Below, piece after piece: positions 7,566 to 16,559 of a stretch of 64,000 nt of DNA. The position numbers and the translations under genes are program-made. The stretch's first letter is position 1; each line of letters opens with the position of its first letter. The notes under the pieces were generated by a model. The model was not told where the DNA came from. It ran no database searches and saw only the letters and a program-made list of their open reading frames with translations. The DNA comes from Wohlfahrtiimonas sp. G9077 (GTDB lineage Bacteria; Pseudomonadota; Gammaproteobacteria; Cardiobacteriales; Wohlfahrtiimonadaceae), in NCBI RefSeq assembly GCF_002252155.1, contig NZ_NEFD01000006.1, positions 1 to 64,000 on the forward strand, in the 5' to 3' direction.

Positions 7566-9929
7566 ATGGATCAAAGTGTACATAATAAGTTAGTTTCTTT
7601 CATTTGGAGCATTGCTGACGATTGTTTACGAGATGTATATGTTCGTGGGAAATATAGAGATGTTATTTTGCCTATGGTGGTTTTACGCCGTTTAGATAGT
7701 CTGCTTGAGCCCACGAAAGATGCTGTTTTAGCTGAAACTGAGTTTCAAAAAAATGAAATGAAACTAACGGAATTAGATGATGAGGGATTGCGTGCTGCAT
7801 CGGGTTATGTCTTTTATAATACTTCTAAATGGACACTGACTAAACTTGCGAGTGCTGCAACGAACAATCGACAAATTTTACTTGCCAATATTGATGAATA
7901 TTTACAAGGGTTCAGCAGTAATGTTAAAGAGATCATCGAGTGCTTTGAGCTGAAAAGTAAAATTAGCCACATGGCACAAAAAGATGTTTTATTAGATGTG
8001 ATTAATAAGTTTCTTTCACCAGACATTAATTTATCCCCAAATGCCAAACAAGACTCACATGGTTATGCACTGCCAGCGCTAACAAATTTAGGCATGGGCT
8101 ATGTATTTGAAGAGTTGATCCGTAAATTTAATGAAGAAAATAATGAAGAGGCGGGTGAACACTTTACACCACGAGAAGTGATTGAGCTAATGACGCATTT
8201 GGTTTTTGAGCCGATTAAAGCCTCTATTCCTGATGTGATGACGGTTTATGATCCTGCTTGCGGCAGTGGTGGAATGCTAACAGAAACTGAAAACTTCATT
8301 CGTGAGCATTACAAAGAAAATGCCGATATTTATCTGTACGGCAAAGAAGTGAATGATGAAACATACGCCATTTGTAAGTCAGACATGATGATTAAAGGGA
8401 ATAACCCTGAAAATATTCGCTTAGGCTCAACACTTTCAACCGATGAATTTGCAGGCACATTGTTTGACTTTATGTTGTCAAATCCGCCATATGGTAAAAG
8501 TTGGAATTCTGAAGAAAAATACATCAAAGATGGCAAAGATATTATTGATGCGCGATTTGTTGTGTCATTAAATGACTATTGGGGTAAGCAAACCGATGTT
8601 GTAGATGCAACACCGAGAACCAGCGATGGCCAGCTGTTATTCTTGATGGAAATGGTTAGCAAAATGAAGCCTACAACCAATGGTGGAAATGGCAGCCGTA
8701 TTGCATCTGTCCATAATGGTTCGAGCTTGTTTACAGGTGATGCAGGTAGCGGAGAAAGCAATATTCGTCGTTACATTATCGAAAATGATATGTTAGATGC
8801 CATTATCCAGCTTCCGAATAACTTATTTTATAACACAGGCATTACAACCTATATTTGGCTGCTCAGTAATCACAAACCAACAGAGCGCAAAGGCAAAGTA
8901 CAACTCATCGATGCCAGTCTTTTATTTAGAAAACTTCGTAAAAATTTGGGTGATAAAAACTGCGAGTTTTCACCTGAAGACATCGCTTTAATTCTTAAAA
9001 CTTACCTTGATCATCAAAATATCGAACGCTCTGTCAATGAGGATAATGAGCCGAGCGGAATCGCCAGTCAAATCTTTAATAACAGTGATTTTGGCTATTA
9101 CAAAGTCAATATTGAGCGCCCTGATCGCAGAGCAGCATGTTTTTCAAGTGGTGCAATTGAACCGCTTCGCTTTGATAAGAGATTTGGCGATGCGATGAGT
9201 CATTTTTATCACCTTCATGGTGATGATGTGTATCAAAAAGACTTTTTAAAAAATCATGAAAATGAATTAATGACATGGTGTGAAGAACACGACATTAATT
9301 TAAGTGCGAAAGATCGTAAAAACTTACTCAATACAGATTATTGGCATAAATTAAAAGATGTCTGTGATGCTGCATTTCAATTGATGCATCATATCGGGAC
9401 AGATGAATTCAAAGATTTTAATCACTTTAAAGTGTTAGTAGATGATGCGATTAAAGCATTAAAACTAAAATTATCTGTCAGTGAAAAAAATAGTATTTTG
9501 AATAGCGTGAGTTGGTATGACGAAACTGCCGAAAAAGTCATCAGTAAAGTGGTTAAATTAAAAGATGAAAAGTTACAGGAATTGCTTGATCGCTATCAGT
9601 GTGACGAGAATCAACTCAGTGATTTTGGCTATTATCGAACGCATAAACAAGGCGAGTATATGACCTATGTGGGTAATAGCGATCTACGGGATGCTGAATC
9701 CATTCCATTGAATGAAAAAATCCATGATTATTTTGTTGCAGAAGTTAAACCACACGTTCAAGAGGCTTGGATTAACTTAGAATCTGTGAAGATTGGCTAT
9801 GAAATTAGCTTTAACAAATATTTTTATCGTCATAAACCATTGCGTTCATTAGAAGCAGTTGCGGCTGATATTTTGGCCTTAGAAAAAGAAGCAGATGGTT
9901 TGATTGCAAAAATTTTGGGAGTGAATTAA
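7566..9929 (+). CDS. hsdM: Type I restriction-modification DNA methyltransferase subunit
   Basis: This N6-adenine methyltransferase of about 787 residues has an N-terminal HsdM domain (HNKLVSFIWSIADDCLRDVY). The AdoMet-binding motif I is DPACGSGGML and the catalytic motif IV is NPPYGKSW, with HFTPREVIELM between the domains. It is longer than the classical HsdM of about 500 residues. The extra C-terminal 350 residues have no motif I recognise. I prefer the start at ATG 7566, because AAAGGG lies 6 bases upstream. Upstream in-frame ATGs at 7500 and 7548 lack a comparable site. The next gene starts 2 bases after the stop, so this opens a seven-gene operon. Confidence 0.93.
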   Translation: MDQSVHNKLVSFIWSIADDCLRDVYVRGKYRDVILPMVVLRRLDSLLEPTKDAVLAETEFQKNEMKLTELDDEGLRAASGYVFYNTSKWTLTKLASAATNNRQILLANIDEYLQGFSSNVKEIIECFELKSKISHMAQKDVLLDVINKFLSPDINLSPNAKQDSHGYALPALTNLGMGYVFEELIRKFNEENNEEAGEHFTPREVIELMTHLVFEPIKASIPDVMTVYDPACGSGGMLTETENFIREHYKENADIYLYGKEVNDETYAICKSDMMIKGNNPENIRLGSTLSTDEFAGTLFDFMLSNPPYGKSWNSEEKYIKDGKDIIDARFVVSLNDYWGKQTDVVDATPRTSDGQLLFLMEMVSKMKPTTNGGNGSRIASVHNGSSLFTGDAGSGESNIRRYIIENDMLDAIIQLPNNLFYNTGITTYIWLLSNHKPTERKGKVQLIDASLLFRKLRKNLGDKNCEFSPEDIALILKTYLDHQNIERSVNEDNEPSGIASQIFNNSDFGYYKVNIERPDRRAACFSSGAIEPLRFDKRFGDAMSHFYHLHGDDVYQKDFLKNHENELMTWCEEHDINLSAKDRKNLLNTDYWHKLKDVCDAAFQLMHHIGTDEFKDFNHFKVLVDDAIKALKLKLSVSEKNSILNSVSWYDETAEKVISKVVKLKDEKLQELLDRYQCDENQLSDFGYYRTHKQGEYMTYVGNSDLRDAESIPLNEKIHDYFVAEVKPHVQEAWINLESVKIGYEISFNKYFYRHKPLRSLEAVAADILALEKEADGLIAKILGVN

Positions 9930-9931
9930 TC

Positions 9932-11734
9932 ATGGCAAAATATTCAGTACATCAACAACCTGTTGAAACTTTGTTGTCATGGATTAAATCAGGTGAAATT
10001 GCCATTCCTGAAATTCAACGACCATTTGTATGGAGCGCAACCAAAGTCCGTGATTTAATGGATTCTTTATATAAAGGCTATCCTGTTGGTTATATCATCA
10101 CATGGCGCAATCAAGATATTCGTTTGAAAGATGGCTCATTATCTAATGGCAAAAAAATCCTAATCGATGGACAACAACGCATTACAGCGTTAACTGCGGC
10201 TGTTGTTGGACAAAAGGTTTTAAATAAAGATTACCAAGAAGTGGCCATTCGTATCGCTTACAATCCATTTGTGGAAGAAGGTGAATCACACTTTGAAGTA
10301 TGTGATGCAGCTATCGAAAAAAATGCAAGGTGGATCAATAATATCAGCCCAATATTAACGGGTGAAGTAAGTATGTTTAAAGTTTTAGGTGAATATTTAA
10401 CAGTGAACCCAGATGTTGACCAGAACTTATTAGAACAAAGATTAACTGAACTACAAAAAATCAAAAATAGCCAAATAGGGATCATTGAGTTAGATGCTAG
10501 TCTAGACATTGATACAGTAACAGAGATATTTATCCGCATTAATCAGAAAGGCGTTGTGTTAAGCAATGCTGACTTTGTGATGTCAAAAATCGCATCAGAC
10601 ATTCAATTTGGCGGCAATACGCTCCGTAAAATGATTGATTATTTCTGCCATCTTCATAATGACAATTCCTTTGATAAAATCATTGAAAAAAATGATAGAA
10701 CCTTTACGCAAACGAGCGATTATCAAGCGATTCGTTGGATTACAACAGTCAATGACCAGTTGTATCAACCAAGTTATGTAGATGTGTTGCGTGTGGCTTA
10801 TACTTATCAATTCAATCGTGGTAAGTTCAGCGATTTAGTTGCGTTGCTTTCTGGGCGTGATTTTGAAAATCGTCGTAATGTTGAAAGCATTGCAGCAGAA
10901 AGTTATGTGAAGCTTCGCATTGGTTTAGAAAGCTTCTTTAATCAAACCAATTATCAACGATTTTTAATGTTGATTGAATCCGCAGGATTCATTAGTAAAA
11001 AATTATTAAATGCTCAAAATAGCCTGAATGTTGCATATGCCTTATTCCTACAGTTAAGAGAAAATAAGGTGGACGATGCTAAAATTCAAAACTTGATCAA
11101 ACGCTGGTTTGTCATGTCATTGCTAACAGGTCGTTATTCAGGTTCTTCTGAATCTGCGATTGAAAAGGACATTAAGCAAGTTGCTGAAAAGGGCTTGGAA
11201 GCTTATTTGATTCAAATGGAACAAGCTGAATTAGATGAAGGCTTTTGGGATTATCGTCTTGTGAATGATTTGGAAACATCAAGTACAAGCAATAATACAT
11301 ATACATGTTATTTAGCCGCGCAATGTAAAAATGCTGAGATTGCATTTTTGTCAGATAGCGTAACGGTTAGAAGTTTGATCGAACAACGAGGCGATGTTCA
11401 TCATCTTTTCCCGAAAAAATATTTGGAAAAAGATGGCTATAAACGCACTGAATATAATCAAGTGGCAAACTTTGCCTATATTGAACAGCAACCAAATATT
11501 AAAATATCCAACGATGCGCCGCATGTTTATATGGCAAAAGTGATGAAAAATATTGAGGAAGGCACACAAACGTTAACTTCTTTGAAATCATTGGATGCTT
11601 TGAAACAAAACATGGCTATTAATGCGATTCCTGAATCATTGATGAATGCAGATTCAACAGGCTATAAAGAGTTTTTGATTGAGCGTCGCCAATTGATGGC
11701 ACAAAAAATCAAAGCCTATTATCAGAGTTTATAA
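9932..11734 (+). CDS. DUF262 protein with C-terminal His-Me/HNH-like motif (GmrSD-like)
   Basis: This 600-residue protein lies between hsdM and hsdS. The N-terminal DUF262 (ParB/Srx-like) domain shows IPEIQRPFVW near residue 29 and the nucleotide-site motif IDGQQRITAL near residue 79. The C-terminal third contains VHHLFPKKYL (near residue 489) and a downstream NFAYIEQQPNIKIS, a pattern like the H..N..N metal site of the DUF1524/HNH nucleases found in GmrSD and BrxU. GmrSD is a type IV enzyme that cuts glucosylated-hydroxymethylcytosine phage DNA using NTP. This protein could give the operon an extra, modification-dependent activity. The start is 2 bases after hsdM, so translation is likely coupled. 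Confidence 0.8.
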   Translation: MAKYSVHQQPVETLLSWIKSGEIAIPEIQRPFVWSATKVRDLMDSLYKGYPVGYIITWRNQDIRLKDGSLSNGKKILIDGQQRITALTAAVVGQKVLNKDYQEVAIRIAYNPFVEEGESHFEVCDAAIEKNARWINNISPILTGEVSMFKVLGEYLTVNPDVDQNLLEQRLTELQKIKNSQIGIIELDASLDIDTVTEIFIRINQKGVVLSNADFVMSKIASDIQFGGNTLRKMIDYFCHLHNDNSFDKIIEKNDRTFTQTSDYQAIRWITTVNDQLYQPSYVDVLRVAYTYQFNRGKFSDLVALLSGRDFENRRNVESIAAESYVKLRIGLESFFNQTNYQRFLMLIESAGFISKKLLNAQNSLNVAYALFLQLRENKVDDAKIQNLIKRWFVMSLLTGRYSGSSESAIEKDIKQVAEKGLEAYLIQMEQAELDEGFWDYRLVNDLETSSTSNNTYTCYLAAQCKNAEIAFLSDSVTVRSLIEQRGDVHHLFPKKYLEKDGYKRTEYNQVANFAYIEQQPNIKISNDAPHVYMAKVMKNIEEGTQTLTSLKSLDALKQNMAINAIPESLMNADSTGYKEFLIERRQLMAQKIKAYYQSL

Positions 11735-11745
11735 GGAGCATATTG

Positions 11746-13089
11746 ATGATGAATTATCCAAAATATGAATCCTATAAAGATTCAGGCATTGATTGGCTCG
11801 GCGAAATTCCAAGAGATTGGGGAATTGTCAGGTTCACGGATTCTTTTGTTTTTAGCAAAGGATTGACGATTACTAAAAAAGATTTAAAAGAAACAGGCAT
11901 TCCTTGTATCAGTTATGGAGAAGTACATTCAAAGTATCCATTTATGTTTGATCCAAATAAGAATCGATTTAAATGTGTAGATAATCAGTTTTTGAAGACC
12001 AATCGATCTTCATTGATAAATTATGAAGATTTTATTTATGCAGATACTTCTGAGGATATTGAAGGATCGGGTAATTTTTCTCAGTTAATTTCAAAGGATA
12101 ATGCAATATTTGCTGGATATCATACAATTATTTGCAGATATCAATTGAATGATAATAAAAAATTTATAGCATTTTTTTTAGATTCTTTAGCTTATAGGCA
12201 TCAGGTAAGGAAACAAGTAAAAGGTGTTAAAGTGTATAGTATTACTCAAAGTATATTGAAAAATACTAATCTTTGTTTGCCTACGCTCCAAGAACAAAAC
12301 CTCATCGCAAAATTCCTTGACCAAAAAACAAGCCAAATAGATGAAGCGATTCGCATTAAAGAAAAACAGATTGAGCTTTTGAAAGAACAAAAGCAAATCA
12401 TGATTCAAAATGCAGTAACGAAAGGTCTTGATCCGAATGTCAAAATGAAAGATTCAGGCGTTGATTGGATTGGCGAAATTCCTGAGCATTGGAGCGTTTT
12501 GCCAGGTTTTACAATCTTTAAAGAGAATAAAGACTCGAACAAAGGAATGAAAAGAGATACTGTGCTTTCTCTGAGTTATGGGAATATTATTATTAAGCCA
12601 GAGGAAAAATTAGTAGGGCTTGTTCCTGAGTCATTTGAAACTTATCAGTTGGTTAATTCTGGGGATATTATTATTCGTTGTACTGATTTACAAAATGATA
12701 AGACTAGTTTAAGAACAGGAATTGCTAGAGATAATGGGATTATTACAAGTGCATATATTAATTTAAGAGTTGTTAATAGCTCTAATAAAGATTATGTTCA
12801 CGAATTTTTGCATGTTTTTGATATTACAAAAGCAATGTATAAATATGGTTCTGGCTTAAGACAAAATTTAACATTTAAAGACTTTAAATATTTATCTATT
12901 TTGCAGCCTAGTATTAAAGAGCAAAATGAGATTGTGGAATTTTTAGCAGCAATCTCTAAAAATATAGAAGATTACAATGAACTCTTACAACAACAGATTT
13001 CTAAGTTAAAAGAATACAAAACAACGTTGATTAACAGCGCAGTGACGGGGAAGATCAAAGTCACGCCTGAAATGGTAGGTGAAGCGTAA
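11746..13089 (+). CDS. hsdS: Type I restriction-modification specificity subunit
   Basis: This protein of about 447 residues has the HsdS architecture of two target-recognition domains, each opened by the same signature (DSGIDWLGEIPRDW near the N-terminus and DSGVDWIGEIPEHW near residue 238). Each is followed by a conserved coiled-coil spacer (LPTLQEQNLIAKFLDQKTSQID and KEQNEIVEFLAAISKNIE). The two half-sites read by the domains set the asymmetric DNA recognition sequence. AAGGAG seven bases upstream supports ATG 11746. The stop overlaps the next start (TAATG). The DNA target cannot be predicted by eye. Confidence 0.92.
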   Translation: MMNYPKYESYKDSGIDWLGEIPRDWGIVRFTDSFVFSKGLTITKKDLKETGIPCISYGEVHSKYPFMFDPNKNRFKCVDNQFLKTNRSSLINYEDFIYADTSEDIEGSGNFSQLISKDNAIFAGYHTIICRYQLNDNKKFIAFFLDSLAYRHQVRKQVKGVKVYSITQSILKNTNLCLPTLQEQNLIAKFLDQKTSQIDEAIRIKEKQIELLKEQKQIMIQNAVTKGLDPNVKMKDSGVDWIGEIPEHWSVLPGFTIFKENKDSNKGMKRDTVLSLSYGNIIIKPEEKLVGLVPESFETYQLVNSGDIIIRCTDLQNDKTSLRTGIARDNGIITSAYINLRVVNSSNKDYVHEFLHVFDITKAMYKYGSGLRQNLTFKDFKYLSILQPSIKEQNEIVEFLAAISKNIEDYNELLQQQISKLKEYKTTLINSAVTGKIKVTPEMVGEA

Positions 13090-14540
13090 TGACTGAATCA
13101 GGAATCATGTTAGCCAGTTGTACTTTAGATGAATTATTTAGAAACGCCATCATGGGTTCTGATGGTCGTCTGATTAAAGGAAAGCTAACGATTCCTGATT
13201 ATCAACGCGCTTATGTTTGGCAAACAAAAGAGCTTAAAACATTGTTGGCTGATTTTGAAGAATATTTTTGTTCAAAAAATACAGATGAAAAGGATGATAC
13301 AGAACCATTGTATTATCTCGGTTCGATCATTGCTCATCAAGATGGTGAGAATCTCAATATCATTGATGGGCAGCAACGCATTACCACAATGGCTATTATT
13401 GCTGTGATTCAAGATGAAGAGAACAATAAAAAGGATTATCCAAATTTAGCATTGGAATTTCATTCACCAGAAAGCCAAGCAAACATCCTGAAAAATTATC
13501 AATGGCTCAAAGAAGAAAATAAGATTCAGCTAGGTAAGATTGATTACACCAAGATCAATGTCACATTAGTGATGACGGATAGTGAAGATGCCGCTTATAA
13601 GTTTTTTGAAACCCAAAATACAGGCGGTGTTCGTTTAGGGGGTGCGGATATTATTAAAGCGCATCATTTGAGGGCAATTCAAAAGTCCAAAGGCAGTGAT
13701 TATGCTAATCAAGCGGCTAAAACATGGGAATCCATGAAGCATGTGGCGGGTAAAAATCGCGATGAACCATTAATTGCTTGTCTTTTACGCGGTCGATATT
13801 GGAATACTTTGGATTTTAAAAACTACCCACATAAAGGCGGTACAGCCTTAAGAAATGCAATTGTTCAAGCATTGGCAGATGACTGTGGTCAAGGCCATGA
13901 GAACCTTGGCTTTGGTCGTTATCGCGTGAAGTATGATGAATCATTGAGAAGTGAAGAAAAATTATCATCGGCTTATGAGCTCCGCCAGCCATTGAATGAA
14001 GGGCAAAATACGGTGGATTATTTTCGGTATTTTGATGCGCTGTATGAGAAATATTTCGCAGTAGAAGCGGCGCTTGAATCGAATCATCTCACTGATTACT
14101 ATGAATTTTATCAACATATTTCAAATATCGATTATTATGGCTATATGTTTAAATGCTTTCAAACTGCTTTATTGATCTATCTGTCTCAATTTGGTGATCA
14201 GTATTTAGATGTTGTGGCAAAGAAACTGTTTAGAGTGATTTTTTCATTACGCTTGAGCCAATCGCGTGTGGAAGCTCGATCCATTCCAAAATTGCTATGG
14301 GATGATCCTGTATTTGATTGGATCACAACAAGCTATACCGTTGAACAGTTATGTTCACGGTTAGATGGTTTTAAATTGAAACCTATGAAAAATGGAGATG
14401 AAACTAATCAGGCAAATAGATTCATTACTCAAATGCGTAAGTTCATTAATGCCGATCAAAACAGTGATTCTTATGATTTTAATGCTTGGTGCGAAGAATA
14501 TGATGCTGGCATTAAACAATTATCGTTAGGGGGGCAATAA
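13089..14540 (+). CDS. DUF262 protein without recognisable nuclease domain (GmrS-like)
   Basis: This 483-residue protein has a DUF262 N-terminal domain: IPDYQRAYVW near residue 36 and IDGQQRITTM near residue 93, with QNTGGVRLGGADIIKAHHLR matching the conserved second half of the domain. I find no H-x-x-P or HNH motif in the C-terminal half, so it may be the nucleotide-binding partner of the next gene. The overlap of its start with the hsdS stop, and the 1-base gap to the next gene, point to a coupled operon. Its natural role in type I loci is not settled. Similar DUF262 genes are known to be interspersed in hsd operons. Confidence 0.8.
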   Translation: MTESGIMLASCTLDELFRNAIMGSDGRLIKGKLTIPDYQRAYVWQTKELKTLLADFEEYFCSKNTDEKDDTEPLYYLGSIIAHQDGENLNIIDGQQRITTMAIIAVIQDEENNKKDYPNLALEFHSPESQANILKNYQWLKEENKIQLGKIDYTKINVTLVMTDSEDAAYKFFETQNTGGVRLGGADIIKAHHLRAIQKSKGSDYANQAAKTWESMKHVAGKNRDEPLIACLLRGRYWNTLDFKNYPHKGGTALRNAIVQALADDCGQGHENLGFGRYRVKYDESLRSEEKLSSAYELRQPLNEGQNTVDYFRYFDALYEKYFAVEAALESNHLTDYYEFYQHISNIDYYGYMFKCFQTALLIYLSQFGDQYLDVVAKKLFRVIFSLRLSQSRVEARSIPKLLWDDPVFDWITTSYTVEQLCSRLDGFKLKPMKNGDETNQANRFITQMRKFINADQNSDSYDFNAWCEEYDAGIKQLSLGGQ

Positions 14541-14541
14541 T

Positions 14542-16542
14542 ATGAATCAAGTCAATACCGAAATTCTAACGATAGAGAAAATCATTAAAGATCATTATTT
14601 GTTTGCAATACCAAGTTATCAACGTCCTTATGTTTGGGGTGATCAGGAGATCAATAAGCTATGTGAAGATATTCGTTTAGCTATGGAAGAAACACCTGAA
14701 CAACATTATTTTATTGGTACAACGCTCAGTTCTTTGAATAATGGCCGATATGAATTAGTGGATGGACAACAGCGCACAACGACTTTGATTATATTGGCCA
14801 TCGCATTAAAGGAATTGTCAGTTGAGCATGATATGACAAAGTTATTGACCATTGATGCGCTCAGACTATACTTTCCCATTCGTGACAATGTGAATCAGTT
14901 ACTCGCTTGTCAATCGGGCATCAAACAATCATCTTCGATGTATCAGGATGATGCTTATAGTCAAGGCATTAAAAATGGGGTTGAAATTTGTAAATGTTTG
15001 ATTCAAAAGTTAGAGGAAAGTGAGCGAAAAGTTTTTTTAGATTATTTATATGCAAAGGTTTGTTGGGTGAATAACGTGCTACCATTTGGTGCAGATCTCA
15101 ATAAAATTTTTAGAACAGCAAACTTTTCAGGGATTCAATTAGAGCAACATGAGATTTTAAAGGCTAGATTATTGGCTAAGGTGACAGATGCTCAGGATAA
15201 AAGCGTCTTTGCAGCCATTTGGGAATCATGCCAAAAGATGGATGAATATTTTGTAAAAAATGTTCGCGATGTTTTTAATAAGCCATCATTGCCTAGAAAA
15301 ATTGAAGAATACAGAGAATACAATCCTGATTTATTTAAGTTAGCTGGTCATAATGAAGGCGTTGATCATGAGCATCAATATATTAATCTGTTATCAATGA
15401 TTGAAAAATCATCAGAGATTAAAGACAAACAAAATAAAGTAGATGAAACCATTAAAACTGATCAGAAACGGGAAGAATTAGAAGATACTGAACAGAGTTA
15501 TTTAAGTTCAATGATTTCATTTTCACAATTATTGTTGCATGCCTATCGAATTTTTTTGCAAGAAAATGGTCAAGAAGATATTCGTTTTTTGAATGAAGAA
15601 AAGTTAAATGAGGTATTTAAAGATTTAACGGATGAATCTAGTGATGAAATCATGAGATTCATAACACTGCTTTGGCAAGTTCGTTATTACTTTGATTTAT
15701 TTGTTGTTAAACGCATTAAAAATAATCATCCACAATCTGACTATCACGATGTGTTGATGATTAAAAAACAGAAATTTAATGATAAAGGATATTTTGAAAC
15801 CACCATTGTCGCTGATACAACAGCCTTAACACAGTTACAAAGCATATTGCTTTATACGATGGATAGAAAAGCTCAATATTGGCTCACCCCCTTTTTGGTT
15901 GATCTGATTCAAAATGACAAGAGTGATCTAGAGGATGAAAGTGTATTCAATACATTAGAAAATATTGACAACAAATTATCAGAACAACGATTAGATCATG
16001 CTCAAAAACAGAGTTTATTAGAATTGAGTTTTGAGTGTTGCGGTCAAAATATGGTTTTAAATAAACTAATCGCTGAGGAAATTGAAACAACATTAAGCAA
16101 ATCCTCAGGAACAGGTTTTAAACATTATTGGTTTTATAAGTTGGAATATTTGCTTTGGAAAGAGATGGATAGTGCTAATGATTATGAAAAGGATGAAAAA
16201 TTTAAAAATTATCGCATTACTTCAAAGAATTCAGTTGAGCATGTTTACCCACAGCAACCCGAAGATACATCACGAATATTAGATAATAAGGATTTACATG
16301 CATTTGGAAACCTTGTTTTATTAAGTGTTGGAGAAAACTCATCTTATGGTAATGAAATGCCTAATGTTAAATTTGAGAGATTTGACAATAAGTTAGATAG
16401 AAATAAAACCTATGAATCATTAAAATTCAAATATATGCGTGATTTGGCAAGAACTAAAGAATGGAATCATGAATCTATTAAAGAACATCAGAAAGAAATG
16501 ATTCAACTGATTCAAATGCATTATGCTCCAGAAAAAGTATAG
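14542..16542 (+). CDS. DUF262-DUF1524 protein (GmrSD-like nuclease)
   Basis: This 666-residue protein has both halves of a GmrSD-type enzyme. The N-terminal DUF262 domain shows IPSYQRPYVWGDQE and VDGQQRTTTLI, and the C-terminal DUF1524-like domain shows the His-Me signature SVEHVYPQQP near residue 565 followed by AFGNLVLLSVGENSSYGN. This combination is typical of type IV restriction nucleases that attack modified phage DNA. With the preceding DUF262-only gene it may form a two-subunit complex. All signature residues appear intact. It is translated 1 base after the preceding stop and 17 bases before hsdR. Confidence 0.83.
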   Translation: MNQVNTEILTIEKIIKDHYLFAIPSYQRPYVWGDQEINKLCEDIRLAMEETPEQHYFIGTTLSSLNNGRYELVDGQQRTTTLIILAIALKELSVEHDMTKLLTIDALRLYFPIRDNVNQLLACQSGIKQSSSMYQDDAYSQGIKNGVEICKCLIQKLEESERKVFLDYLYAKVCWVNNVLPFGADLNKIFRTANFSGIQLEQHEILKARLLAKVTDAQDKSVFAAIWESCQKMDEYFVKNVRDVFNKPSLPRKIEEYREYNPDLFKLAGHNEGVDHEHQYINLLSMIEKSSEIKDKQNKVDETIKTDQKREELEDTEQSYLSSMISFSQLLLHAYRIFLQENGQEDIRFLNEEKLNEVFKDLTDESSDEIMRFITLLWQVRYYFDLFVVKRIKNNHPQSDYHDVLMIKKQKFNDKGYFETTIVADTTALTQLQSILLYTMDRKAQYWLTPFLVDLIQNDKSDLEDESVFNTLENIDNKLSEQRLDHAQKQSLLELSFECCGQNMVLNKLIAEEIETTLSKSSGTGFKHYWFYKLEYLLWKEMDSANDYEKDEKFKNYRITSKNSVEHVYPQQPEDTSRILDNKDLHAFGNLVLLSVGENSSYGNEMPNVKFERFDNKLDRNKTYESLKFKYMRDLARTKEWNHESIKEHQKEMIQLIQMHYAPEKV

Positions 16543-16559
16543 TTAAGGAATAAAGAATA

